Origin: Tepidisphaera sp.
GTDB lineage: Bacteria; Planctomycetota; Phycisphaerae; Phycisphaerales; UBA1924
DNA: 64,000 bases
Reading direction: 5' to 3'
Assembly: GCA_016124375.1 (NCBI GenBank)
Contig: WGNV01000004.1
Span: 372,001-436,000, forward strand
The notes below the pieces were generated by a model. That model was given only the letters and a program-made list of their open reading frames with translations. It did not search any database and had not been told where the DNA came from. Positions 53,368 to 62,168 of the stretch are shown one piece after another (the first letter of the stretch is position 1; the number at the start of each line of letters is the position of its first letter). Position numbers and translations under genes: made by a program.

Positions 53368-54966
53368 ATGTTGCTCGCCCCACTCGTCATCGCGGCAATC
53401 GCCCTCCAGCCAGGCCCATCGCTCGATCCCAGCGTCGCCCACCTGGTACCCGCCTCCGTCTCGCCGCCCCGCATCGAGGGCGCTGGCGACTGCATCAACC
53501 CCGCCGACCGCGCCGCCGGCCTTGCCGCCATCGCCGCCTGGCGAGCCGCCCACCCTTCGGGCTACCAATCGCGCTCCTTCCCCCTCACACCCTTCGTCCC
53601 CATCGGCGCCACGCTCTTCGCCGATCTCCTGCCCCCCGGCTACGTCGACCACGACCCGACCGCCGGCTTCCAGGACTACTCCTGCCACAACTTCACCTAC
53701 GACGGCCACCAGGGCACCGACTTCGGCCTGCGTTCCTTCGCCGAGCAGGACATCGGCGTGCCCGACTTCGCCGTGCTCCCCGGCGTCGTCACCTACTACC
53801 ACGATGGCGAGCCCGACCACTCCACCTGCCTCTGCGGCACCCTCGCCAACTCCATCATCGTCGATCACGGCAATGGCCTCTACGGCTGGTACTGGCACAT
53901 GGCCACCGGCACCGTCGTGCCTCACCTGGGCGACAGCGTCGAGCAGGGCCAACAGATCGGCCTGGCCGCGTCCAGCGGCAACTCCGCCGGCCCCCACATC
54001 CACTTTCAACTCACCGACGCCACCGGCAACACCGTCTACGACCCCTTCGCCGGCCCCTGCGGCTCCGCCCAGTCCCTCTGGGTCAACCAGCCTCCTCTTA
54101 ACTTGAACACCTACATCGCCGACTTCGGCTATTCCACCGACAATCTTTCCGGCATCCGGGGCTACCCCTCCCGATATCCCAACACCGGCCAGATGGGCTT
54201 CGACCAGTTCCTCTGGTTCTGGATGCAGATCGTCAACCTGCCCGCCAACGCCACCTGGCGCCAACGCTACTACCGCCCGGACGGCTCGCTCGCCTTCGAC
54301 TCGGGCGCCATCGCCTTCGGCAACTCCGAACTCTACCGCAACTCGCAATATTGGTTCTATACCTATTACATCAACGACATGCGGACCATCGCCGGCACCT
54401 GGAGCATCCGCTTTGACATCAATGGCGTCGAAGCCATCACCGCGCCCATCCAGGTTCGCCCCCAGGCGACACCCGGCTTCAACCGCCCGCCCGCCGCCGT
54501 GACCGTCTCGTTTGATCCACCCAGCCCCACGCCCGGCGCCGCGCTCTTCGCCCGCGTCAACGCCCCCCTCGCCCTCGACGACCCCGACTACGACCTCGTC
54601 CGCTATCAATACACCTGGCTCATCAACGGCCAACAGGTGCGCAGCAACACCTTCGCCGGGCGCGCCGACGCCCTGCCCGCCAGCCTCGTCACGCCCGGCA
54701 CGTTCATCGAATGCCGCGTCACGCCCAGCGACGGCCGGGCCGCAGCCCCCACCGCGATCGCTTCCGTCAGCCTTCCCGGCCAGTGCGACCCCGACGTCAA
54801 CCAAGACGGCGTCGCCGACCAGGGCGATGTCGACTACCTCATCAACGTCGTCGCCGGCGGCTCCAATCCCAGCGGCATCGACCCAGACTTCAACCAGGAC
54901 GGCGTCGCCGACCAGGGCGACATCGATGCGCTCATCAACGTGATCGCCGGCGGCCAGTGCCCCTGA
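53368..54966 (+). CDS. M23 metallopeptidase with dockerin
   Basis: 532 residues. A short hydrophobic N-terminus (LLAPLVIAAIAL) acts as signal peptide. The M23/LytM peptidase domain (about 95-245) keeps the zinc ligands: His114 and Asp118 in HQGTDFG, and the HxH pair in PHIHF (His210 and His212); YWHMATG lies between. Such enzymes cut peptide cross-links in cell walls or related proteins. The middle part (about 250-400) is an unassigned beta-rich domain, followed by an Ig-like segment and the dockerin (from 54784). GGAGG directly precedes the ATG. A dockerin-tethered wall hydrolase implies activity at the surface or in the matrix. Confidence 0.88.
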   Translation: MLLAPLVIAAIALQPGPSLDPSVAHLVPASVSPPRIEGAGDCINPADRAAGLAAIAAWRAAHPSGYQSRSFPLTPFVPIGATLFADLLPPGYVDHDPTAGFQDYSCHNFTYDGHQGTDFGLRSFAEQDIGVPDFAVLPGVVTYYHDGEPDHSTCLCGTLANSIIVDHGNGLYGWYWHMATGTVVPHLGDSVEQGQQIGLAASSGNSAGPHIHFQLTDATGNTVYDPFAGPCGSAQSLWVNQPPLNLNTYIADFGYSTDNLSGIRGYPSRYPNTGQMGFDQFLWFWMQIVNLPANATWRQRYYRPDGSLAFDSGAIAFGNSELYRNSQYWFYTYYINDMRTIAGTWSIRFDINGVEAITAPIQVRPQATPGFNRPPAAVTVSFDPPSPTPGAALFARVNAPLALDDPDYDLVRYQYTWLINGQQVRSNTFAGRADALPASLVTPGTFIECRVTPSDGRAAAPTAIASVSLPGQCDPDVNQDGVADQGDVDYLINVVAGGSNPSGIDPDFNQDGVADQGDIDALINVIAGGQCP

Positions 54967-55040
54967 CAAGGTACCATTCAATCGGCGGCCGGCACTCCGC
55001 CAACTCAGCCTCGCACTCGTGCCTCCGGGGGGGAACTTTC

Positions 55041-56078
55041 ATGCGCACTGCAGCGACTCCGCGCCTTCGTACGACGCTAACCACTCGCACCGCTTCTGCC
55101 GGCGCGTTCTGGTTTGCCGCCCTCCTCGCATGTTTCGCCCCCGGCAATTCCGCCGCCGCGCAAACCATCGATCTCGGCGCCCAGGGCAACTGCAGCCTCG
55201 ATGGGCAGCAAGCCGTCACACTCGCGTTACCAACCGGCATCTACACCATGCAGCCTGTCCACGGCCTCTACGACGCCTGGTTCCGCTGGCCGGGCGGACC
55301 GGTGGGCTGCGACGGCTCCGGCGGCAACTGCGACAACGGCTGGACCGCCTACTGGGATGTCCGCCGCGCCGACGGGACCATCGAGCATTACCCCAACGCC
55401 GCAGTCCCCAACTCCGATCGCTGGGCGACGCCGGCCCTCGCCTTGGAACACTCAAGCCCCGCCTTCATCACCACCACCGAATACGAACTTCTCAACTTCT
55501 TCATTTATGATGCGCCGTGCAGCGACAACGCCGGAGGTGTTTCGCTCAACATCTCGCCGTGTCTGGCGATCGACATCCAACCCTCGGACGAAGCCGCCTG
55601 TGGCTCGTACGGCGTGTACTTTGGCACTCATGCCATCGGCCTCGAGCCCATCTCCTACGCATGGCAGATTCAGACGGCGCCCGATCAGTGGGTAGATCTT
55701 CACGATGGCGTCAACATCGGCGCGAACGCCGCGGCTTTCGAAGCGACGAATCCCACCGATCGCTACTTCCTTTTCCGCAGCCTCTCGGGTCAGGACGCTC
55801 TGCTCCGGTGCGTCATCTCCAACACCTGCGGCTCGATCGTCACCAACGCCGCCCCGTTCCACAACTTCGACCCCCACGACCCGGTCTGTCCTTCGTGCGA
55901 TCCCGACACCAACCAAGACGGCGTCGCCGACCAAGGCGACGTCGACTACCTCATCAACGTCGTCGCCGGCGGCTCCAATCCCAGCGGCATCGACCCCGAC
56001 TTCAACCAGGACGGCGTCGCCGACCAGGGCGACATCGACGCACTGATCAACGTGATCGCCGGCGGCCAGTGCCCCTGA
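55041..56078 (+). CDS. Secreted Cys-containing protein with dockerin, unknown head
   Basis: 345 residues from ATG 55041. A long signal peptide (about 1-40, NSAAAQ) is followed by an unassigned head of about 130 residues with several Cys (CSLDG, GCDGSGGNCDNG) that could form disulfides, then an Ig-like domain (CGSYGVYFGTHA, YAWQIQTAPDQW, LLRCVISNTCGS). The dockerin starts at 55896 (CDPDTNQDG) and ends in GQCP. Last of the eight consecutive dockerin genes; the next gene is convergent 25 bases away. Confidence 0.8.
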   Translation: MRTAATPRLRTTLTTRTASAGAFWFAALLACFAPGNSAAAQTIDLGAQGNCSLDGQQAVTLALPTGIYTMQPVHGLYDAWFRWPGGPVGCDGSGGNCDNGWTAYWDVRRADGTIEHYPNAAVPNSDRWATPALALEHSSPAFITTTEYELLNFFIYDAPCSDNAGGVSLNISPCLAIDIQPSDEAACGSYGVYFGTHAIGLEPISYAWQIQTAPDQWVDLHDGVNIGANAAAFEATNPTDRYFLFRSLSGQDALLRCVISNTCGSIVTNAAPFHNFDPHDPVCPSCDPDTNQDGVADQGDVDYLINVVAGGSNPSGIDPDFNQDGVADQGDIDALINVIAGGQCP

Positions 56079-56103
56079 TCAATCGCGCTTTCCCTCTCCC
56101 CAC

Positions 56104-58728
56104 TCACCGCTGCCCGGCCATCAGCTTGCGAATCGCCTCCAGCCGCTCCTTGTTCCGCGGGCGGTCGGGCTCGAGCACCACCATCGCCGCGATGTTTCGC
56201 TCCGCGTCGGCGTAGTCCTTCAGCCGCAGATACGTGGTCGCCGCGAACTCGCGGGTGGCCGGGTCATACGGGGCGATGGTCGTGGCCCGGGCCGTCTTTT
56301 CCATCGCCTTGGTCACGTCGCCCGCCGCGAGATACTGCCGGGCCAGTTCCACCGCGTACGCCGCCGAGTGCTGCTCGCGCGCGTCGAGATATTCCAAATG
56401 CGGAATCGCGAGCGCCGGCGTATCACTCGCCAGATAATGCGCCGCCAGAATCCGGTGCGGCAGCGGATCCACCGGCCGCGCCTTGGCGTACCGCTCGGCG
56501 AGTTCCATCACCTCGGGTGAGAGCGCTTTGTCACCCGCCGCCCGTCCTTTCAGTTTCTCCTGCAACACCTGCTCCAGCACGAACGGGTCCGCCGGGTGCG
56601 CCGCGAGCCACTTCTCCAGCAGCGCGGGTGTGGGCTCCTCCGGTGCCTTCGCGTCGGTCTTGCGTTCCGCCGCCATCAGCGTGTTGATGTCGGGCGAGGC
56701 ATCGCTGGCCAGCATGCCCCACGACACCAGTTGGTCGCGTCCCCACGCCTTGAAATCCTCGAAGAACTTCTCGCGCGACACGCCCAGCACCTGCTGGAAC
56801 GCCGCCTCCTCGCGCACGCCCTTGGCATACAGGTCCATCAGCTCCAGGGGTTTCTTCGCCCCAAAGTGCTCGATGATGTACTGGTACATGAAGTGGCCCT
56901 GCGCATACGCCAGCCCCCGGTCCGTCGGGCGCTTGGGCCGCGCAAACGCAATATTGATGTTCTCAAAGTCCAGCAGCGTGTCAGTATCAAACGTCCGCGT
57001 CAGCAACTGCACCGTGTTGTAATCGCGCGGCGCATCCTCCAGATACACCGCGCTCGCCTCCGTGAACCAGTGCGGCAACCGATTCCGCGTGCGGCTCAGC
57101 GTCACCGTGTGCGTGAACTCGTGCTGCACCACCCGCGCCCAGTCGTAAGGCCCCGTCAGGTGGTTCGGCCCGTCCCGCGGCGCCTCCATCGCGATCACCG
57201 GCCCCGTCGCCGCGGCGATCGTGTGCAGCGCCGGCATCCCCGTGATCCGCACGCCAAACCAGCGATGATCCGGGTACAACTCCACCACCGTCTTGTGCGA
57301 CGGCTGATGATCAATCCCCCCCGGTCCGTTGCCCGTCACCCGCGCATAACTCCGCTCGAGCGGCTCGGGCATCTCCTTCGCCAACACCTCGTCCACCCCC
57401 GGCTTATATCGAATCACAAAATGCGGGCTCTCAACCGTCGCGTACGTCGCCAGTTCCTTCAACAGCGTCAAACTATTATCCGCGCGAACGTTATAAGGAT
57501 CGAACTTTGTCGCCTTCTCCAGCGCCGCCAGCGACGCATCGTTGTGCCCCGCCTGCAACTCCGACAGCCCCAGCTCCACCACCGGGTCGCTCCAGTTCGG
57601 CGCCCGCTCAGCCGCAGTGCGCAGATACGCCGCCGCCTCGTCGTACTGCCGCGCCTCGGCCATCGCCTTGCCCGCCGCCAGATACGCCTGGGGCGACTTC
57701 GGCGCGATCGCATCAAACGCGTCCAGCCGGGCTTTGCACAGGTCAAAGTCGAACGACGCCGCCGTCGCCGCGATTTCCATCGCGCGCAATCCCCGATGGT
57801 TCGGATACTCCTTGAGCGCCGGCGCCAGCGCCGCCAGCGCCGCCTCGCCCTCAGTCTGCCTCAGCTGCACCCGCGCCCGCACGATCGCCCCCGCCGGCGA
57901 TGCGCCACCCGCCAGCACATCCAGCCGCGCTGCCACCCCTTCCGCCTTGGGAAACTCGAGCCCATCCACCAGCACCTCGCCGAAGAGCGCCCAGCTCTCC
58001 GCCGCCCGCGGGTTCAGCGATATCGCCGTATCCAGCGCCGCCCCCGCATCCTGATACCGCCCCTTCTCGTGCAGCAGCAGCGCCTCGGCCAGAAACACCT
58101 GCCAACTCAATCGGTCGCGCGTATCTCTCGCCGCGGCCAGCGCATCCAGCATCCCCTGATACCCCACCACCTTCGCGTCATCCGCCCCCAACACATGCGT
58201 GATCAGCAGCATCGCCCGCACCGCGTGCGCCGTATCGGCCGCGGGCACGCTGGAATCCTTGATGATCGCGCTCGCCGCCGGCGCCAGCGCCGCAACGTCA
58301 TCAAATCTCCCCAGGTCCGTCAGCGCCGCCGCCCGGATGTGCAGCGCCCTTGCGCTCGTATCTTCGCCCAGCAGTTCCAGCGCCTTGGCGGGCTCGCCCC
58401 GCAGTTCCATCGCTTCCGCCCGGTCGATCGCCGGCGTCGCCGGGTCCGTCAGCGACACATCCCCCAGCGCCCCAGTTGTGAGCGCCGCCCGCGCGTGCTC
58501 CGCCGGCGTCGTCAGGTCCGCGTCAGTCCATATGCCGTGATCGATCCGCAGCGCCCGCTGCTCATCCGCTTTCAGAAACGCCTGCGAAAGCAGGTCCGTC
58601 ACCGATGGCGCCACGTCCGGCGGTTCCAGCGGCTCCGTCTGCCCCCGCGCCGCCGGCGCCGCGCCCACCCAAAGCAACACCGCCGCCGCCACGCCACACA
58701 CCCGCCCGCAACGCCTTGCCACGCCCAT
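56104..58728 (-). CDS. TPR protein with peptidase MA-like metallopeptidase domain
   Basis: 874 residues. A signal peptide (1-28) is followed by about 400 residues of TPR-like helical repeats (ELGLSELQAGHNDASLAALE is the clearest). The middle carries a zincin motif: His536, Glu537 and His540 in VVQHEFTHTV, with the third ligand probably the Glu of FTEASAVYLED, as in peptidase MA-like domains. A second TPR block fills the C-terminus (from about 690). It is probably periplasmic. It is the second gene of a pair with 58820-59815, 91 bases downstream of it. The ATG at 58728 is used. Confidence 0.83.
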   Translation of the reverse strand: MGVARRCGRVCGVAAAVLLWVGAAPAARGQTEPLEPPDVAPSVTDLLSQAFLKADEQRALRIDHGIWTDADLTTPAEHARAALTTGALGDVSLTDPATPAIDRAEAMELRGEPAKALELLGEDTSARALHIRAAALTDLGRFDDVAALAPAASAIIKDSSVPAADTAHAVRAMLLITHVLGADDAKVVGYQGMLDALAAARDTRDRLSWQVFLAEALLLHEKGRYQDAGAALDTAISLNPRAAESWALFGEVLVDGLEFPKAEGVAARLDVLAGGASPAGAIVRARVQLRQTEGEAALAALAPALKEYPNHRGLRAMEIAATAASFDFDLCKARLDAFDAIAPKSPQAYLAAGKAMAEARQYDEAAAYLRTAAERAPNWSDPVVELGLSELQAGHNDASLAALEKATKFDPYNVRADNSLTLLKELATYATVESPHFVIRYKPGVDEVLAKEMPEPLERSYARVTGNGPGGIDHQPSHKTVVELYPDHRWFGVRITGMPALHTIAAATGPVIAMEAPRDGPNHLTGPYDWARVVQHEFTHTVTLSRTRNRLPHWFTEASAVYLEDAPRDYNTVQLLTRTFDTDTLLDFENINIAFARPKRPTDRGLAYAQGHFMYQYIIEHFGAKKPLELMDLYAKGVREEAAFQQVLGVSREKFFEDFKAWGRDQLVSWGMLASDASPDINTLMAAERKTDAKAPEEPTPALLEKWLAAHPADPFVLEQVLQEKLKGRAAGDKALSPEVMELAERYAKARPVDPLPHRILAAHYLASDTPALAIPHLEYLDAREQHSAAYAVELARQYLAAGDVTKAMEKTARATTIAPYDPATREFAATTYLRLKDYADAERNIAAMVVLEPDRPRNKERLEAIRKLMAGQR

Positions 58729-58819
58729 GCCGCATCCCTTCGATCCGACATCGCGCCGGATACCTATCTATCGGTTCGCATCCGGACTTGGTTCGGTGCC
58801 GTCCTCCGCCGAGCGCCCG

Positions 58820-59815
58820 CTATTTCCCGCCGGTTTGGGCGCTGGACGGCTCACGCCCCGGCACCTCCAGCGCCTGGGGCTCCCCGGCCGGCGCCAAATC
58901 CTCAATCTGCACCTTCCAATCCCCCTTGGGCGTCGCGGTCGACGTCACACCCTCATCCACCGGCTCGTTCACCTTCACGTTGATCAACTGCACCAGCGTC
59001 ACGTCGCCCGCCCGATTCACCGTCCTCGCCATTCGCGGCAGCAGCGTCGCCTCCCCCTTCGCCCCGCTTCCCGCCCGATACCACAACCGGATCTCCCGCA
59101 GCTCCTCCCCCTTGCGAATGCTCTCCTTGGGCGTCAGCTTCAACTGGTAACACCCCTTCACAAACCCGTCGAGCGCCTTCTGCGCCGCCGCGTCTTCCGG
59201 GTCATTCGGCTTCAGGTCCTGCGTCGCCGGCAGCAGCTCCACGTCATAGCGGCTCACAATGTCGCTCTTCTTCTGCCCGATCGGCAGCGGAAACGGCCCC
59301 TCGCCCAGGCGCAGCGGATCAAAGTGCTCCCCGGGCCGCGCCACCCTCCGCTTGGTGAACTGCTTCTGCGCATCCAGGCGCTCGACAAACCACTCGCCAT
59401 CAAAGATCAGCCAGCGATCCTCCGCATCGCGCCGATCGCCGATCTGCACGCTCTTGATGTGGATCGCAAACCGGCGGCTGCCCGCAGCCCCTTCCCCCTC
59501 TGCCCCCTTCGCGTCCCTCGCCTCCCCCCGATCATCCACAAACACGAGCGACCCGTCGCGAATCTGCCGGTCACCCGCGATCTCAAACACCCGGTCGTAC
59601 CGAATATCCGCCGTCAGCGTGCGCAGACCCACGTCCGCCTTCTCCAGCGCCTCCAGCAACTGGTCCGCCGTCGTGTACACGCCCTCGCCCGCCTGGGCTC
59701 CGGCAGGCGGCTCCGCGGGCTTGCCGGCGCTCGCGTCCGGCTGCAGCGCGAAACTCTGGGCCGCCAGCACCATCTGAATCACGGTTACCCGAAGAAAAAC
59801 CAGTCCAATCTTCAT
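58820..59815 (-). CDS. Secreted LolA-like fold protein (tentative)
   Basis: 331 residues with an N-terminal signal peptide (about 1-24, SFALQ) and a Pro/Ala-rich linker. The segment from TTADQLLEALEKADVGLRTL through TADIRYDRVFEIAGDRQIRDGSLVF has the helix-then-strand pattern of LolA/LolB-type lipoprotein-sorting proteins; later FDGEWFVERLD fits the same beta sheet. The C-terminal 100 residues add more strands and a disordered end. Lipid or lipoprotein carriage is inferred from fold resemblance only. First of two minus-strand genes. Confidence 0.6.
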   Translation of the reverse strand: MKIGLVFLRVTVIQMVLAAQSFALQPDASAGKPAEPPAGAQAGEGVYTTADQLLEALEKADVGLRTLTADIRYDRVFEIAGDRQIRDGSLVFVDDRGEARDAKGAEGEGAAGSRRFAIHIKSVQIGDRRDAEDRWLIFDGEWFVERLDAQKQFTKRRVARPGEHFDPLRLGEGPFPLPIGQKKSDIVSRYDVELLPATQDLKPNDPEDAAAQKALDGFVKGCYQLKLTPKESIRKGEELREIRLWYRAGSGAKGEATLLPRMARTVNRAGDVTLVQLINVKVNEPVDEGVTSTATPKGDWKVQIEDLAPAGEPQALEVPGREPSSAQTGGK

Positions 59816-59866
59816 CGATCGCTCCGATGGATAGTCACCAGGTCACAGCCTCTCAAGGAGTTTCGC

Positions 59867-60217
59867 ATGGTCTGCGGCAAGCGCCGGTTGCTCATCATCC
59901 TCGCCACCGTCGCCGCCCTCACCCCCACGTTCATGCTATGGGACGCAACCGGCCGCCGCACCTTCACCTTCTTCCCTTCCGCCGACCTCGCCGCCCTCCA
60001 GCACCAGGACGGCTCGCTCACAGGCGTCTTCGGCCGGCCCAACGCCGGCCCGCCCATCAACAACACCTTTGGACTGGGCCTCTTGCCCAGCGGTTCGGGC
60101 GAAGGGCTCATCAGCGTGCTCATCATGGGCGTGCCGGTGCTCGCCCTGGCGCTGGTTGCCCTCCTCGGGGGCGGCAAGCACGAGGTGTGTGAAGTCGCGT
60201 ATAACACTCCCGGTTAG
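59867..60217 (+). CDS. Small membrane protein, unknown function
   Basis: 116 residues from ATG 59867, preceded by an AGGAG site seven bases upstream. Two hydrophobic segments, at about residues 7-24 and 83-101, flank an exported-looking polar loop with RTFTFFPSADLAALQHQDG. No family is recognised. It is divergent from the LolA-like gene and lies 47 bases before the YceI gene. Confidence 0.65.
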   Translation: MVCGKRRLLIILATVAALTPTFMLWDATGRRTFTFFPSADLAALQHQDGSLTGVFGRPNAGPPINNTFGLGLLPSGSGEGLISVLIMGVPVLALALVALLGGGKHEVCEVAYNTPG

Positions 60218-60264
60218 ACGCGGCCCACGCGGGGGTGTTCCGCCTGGCCGCAGGAGCAATCGCC

Positions 60265-61137
60265 ATGCGTCGCAGCGTCTTTGCCCGTCTCCTTTTCGCC
60301 GCGCTTGCCCTGCCCGCCGCTCCAGCCGCGCTCGCCCAGCCCGCCGCGCCGCCCGAGCGCCCGCCGGCTTTTCCGGCCGAGCCCCGACGCCCCGACTTCA
60401 CCCCGATTCCCGCCCAGTTCGCTCCGCCCGACCTGCCCGTGCCCGACGCCGCCAAAAAGCTCGGCGTGGTCTACAGCACCATCGCCGGCAAAGAGCGGCA
60501 GGTCACCTTCTCCTCCGACGCCCTGAACGAGCGCATCGACGGCTTCTCCAACCAGGTCCATGGCTACTGCGTCAAGGGCGACCCGGACGCGCCCGCCGCC
60601 CTCAAGGCCGGCCGCTGGCGACTGCGAGTCACCTCCCTCCACACCGGCATCGCCGCCCGCGATGAGCACCTCGCCCAGCCCATGTGGCTCGACGCCGCCC
60701 AGTTCCCGTTCATCGATTTCAACCTCACCAAGGTCACCGACCTCAAGCAGACCGACGCCGGCGTCAAGGACGCCAAGGCCTGGACCTGCACGCTCGAAGG
60801 CGATCTGACGCTCCACGGCGTCACCAAATCCGTCAAGCTCGCCGACGCCAAGATCACCCTCCTGCCGCGCAGCGACGAAACCGCCAAGGTCGCCCCGGGC
60901 GACCTCATGCGTCTCACCGTCTCTTACTCGGTGCTCCTCAGTGATTACGGCGTCACCAACGAAGTGATCACGCTCCGCAAGAAGGTCGCCGACCAGATCA
61001 GCATCGTCACCGATCTGGTGCTCAACGACGTGCCCCCGGACCAGGAAGCGCCCAAGATCATCGGCGCCGATCCCATGCCCGCCAGGCTCATCAAGCCCGA
61101 CGCCAGGCCGCCCGCCGAACCCCCAGCGATCCGCTAG
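60265..61137 (+). CDS. YceI-family protein
   Basis: 290 residues. The signal peptide (1-24, AALAQ) and a Pro-rich linker precede a YceI-like lipocalin-type barrel (about 70-255): VTSLHTGIAARDEHL, AAQFPFIDFNLTKV and EGDLTLHGVTKSVKL are family hallmarks. YceI proteins bind polyisoprenoids in the periplasm. An AGGAG site precedes ATG 60265. A Pro-rich tail follows the barrel. It ends nine bases from the convergent ankyrin gene. Confidence 0.88.
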   Translation: MRRSVFARLLFAALALPAAPAALAQPAAPPERPPAFPAEPRRPDFTPIPAQFAPPDLPVPDAAKKLGVVYSTIAGKERQVTFSSDALNERIDGFSNQVHGYCVKGDPDAPAALKAGRWRLRVTSLHTGIAARDEHLAQPMWLDAAQFPFIDFNLTKVTDLKQTDAGVKDAKAWTCTLEGDLTLHGVTKSVKLADAKITLLPRSDETAKVAPGDLMRLTVSYSVLLSDYGVTNEVITLRKKVADQISIVTDLVLNDVPPDQEAPKIIGADPMPARLIKPDARPPAEPPAIR

Positions 61138-61146
61138 CGCCGCCGG

Positions 61147-62103
61147 TCACTTCTTCGCCTGCGTCAGGATCGACTTCACCGCGTCGCCCTGCGCGTCGGT
61201 CCGGTTCGCCGCCCAGTCCAGGGCCGTCATCCCGCCCTTGTCCTTCTGCGTCACGCTGGCGCCCGCCGTCAGCAGCGCCGTCACCATCTCCGCATCGCCC
61301 TTGAGCGACGCCTTCATGAGGGGCGTAGCCCCTTCACTGTCCGCCACATTCGGATCCGCGTGCGCCTTGAGCAGCGCCTTCACCGCCTCCACGCCATGGT
61401 CCGACTCCGCCGCCAGCAGCAGGGGCGACTTTCCGTCGCGGTCCTGATCGTTCGCGATGGCCCCGGCGCTCAGCAGCGATTCGATCTTCGCCGCATCGCC
61501 CGCGACCGCCGCGTTCATCAGCGCCGTCTGGCCCCACTTGTTGCGGGCCGCCACGTCCGCCCCGGCATTGCGGATCGCCGCCAGGCTCGTCATGTCGCCC
61601 CGCACCGCCGCCAGCATCAGCGCCGTCATCCCGTCCTCCGACCGATCATTCACCCGCGCGTTCGCGTCCAGCAGCGCCTGCACCGTCGCCGGATTTCCCC
61701 AGCCCGCGGCATACATCAGCGCCGTCTTCCCGTCCGCCGCCCTCGCATTCGGCGACGCCCCGCCCTTCAACAGCGCCTTCACCGCATCCGTCTTCCCAGA
61801 CGCGCACGCCACCATCAGCGCCGTCATCCCCGATCGCCCGCCCGAGGTATCCACCAGCTGATCCGGCTTGGCCCCCGCCTTGAGCGCCGCATCAATCGCA
61901 TTCACGTCACCCTTCTGGGCCGCCGACATCAGGTCGATCGTGCTCGCCGGCAACGCCGCCGCCGCGGCCTGCGGCATCTCGCTCGAAAGCTGGTTCACCG
62001 TGTACAGCAAAATCCCCCCCGCCGCCAGCAGCGCAATGCTGATCACCGCCAGCGACAGCCCCCGCCCCTCGGGCATCCCGAGCAACTCGCGATTCGTCTT
62101 CAC
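61147..62103 (-). CDS. Membrane-anchored ankyrin-repeat protein
   Basis: 318 residues from GTG 62103, with a GGAGG site five bases upstream. One N-terminal hydrophobic segment (about 20-40, LAVISIALLAAGGILLY) anchors it, with the remainder outside the cytoplasm if it acts as a signal anchor. About seven ankyrin repeats follow (MTALMVACASGKTDAVKALL, KTALMYAAGWGNPATVQALL, ATPLMKASLKGDAEMVTALL). Ankyrin repeats mediate protein contacts. It lies 112 bases... upstream of no further gene on this strand other than the EF-G paralogue, whose stop is 65 bases away. Confidence 0.88.
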   Translation of the reverse strand: MKTNRELLGMPEGRGLSLAVISIALLAAGGILLYTVNQLSSEMPQAAAAALPASTIDLMSAAQKGDVNAIDAALKAGAKPDQLVDTSGGRSGMTALMVACASGKTDAVKALLKGGASPNARAADGKTALMYAAGWGNPATVQALLDANARVNDRSEDGMTALMLAAVRGDMTSLAAIRNAGADVAARNKWGQTALMNAAVAGDAAKIESLLSAGAIANDQDRDGKSPLLLAAESDHGVEAVKALLKAHADPNVADSEGATPLMKASLKGDAEMVTALLTAGASVTQKDKGGMTALDWAANRTDAQGDAVKSILTQAKK

Positions 62104-62168
62104 ACGCACCTCCACGCCTATTCCAACACCTCGCTCCTGCCCGTCATCGTACCCGAACCCCCCACCCC

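Noticed and set aside
42482..56078. Cellulosome-type gene cluster
   Set aside because: The dockerins look similar, but there is no cohesin scaffold and no glycoside hydrolase head was recognised, so a cellulosome call is not supported.
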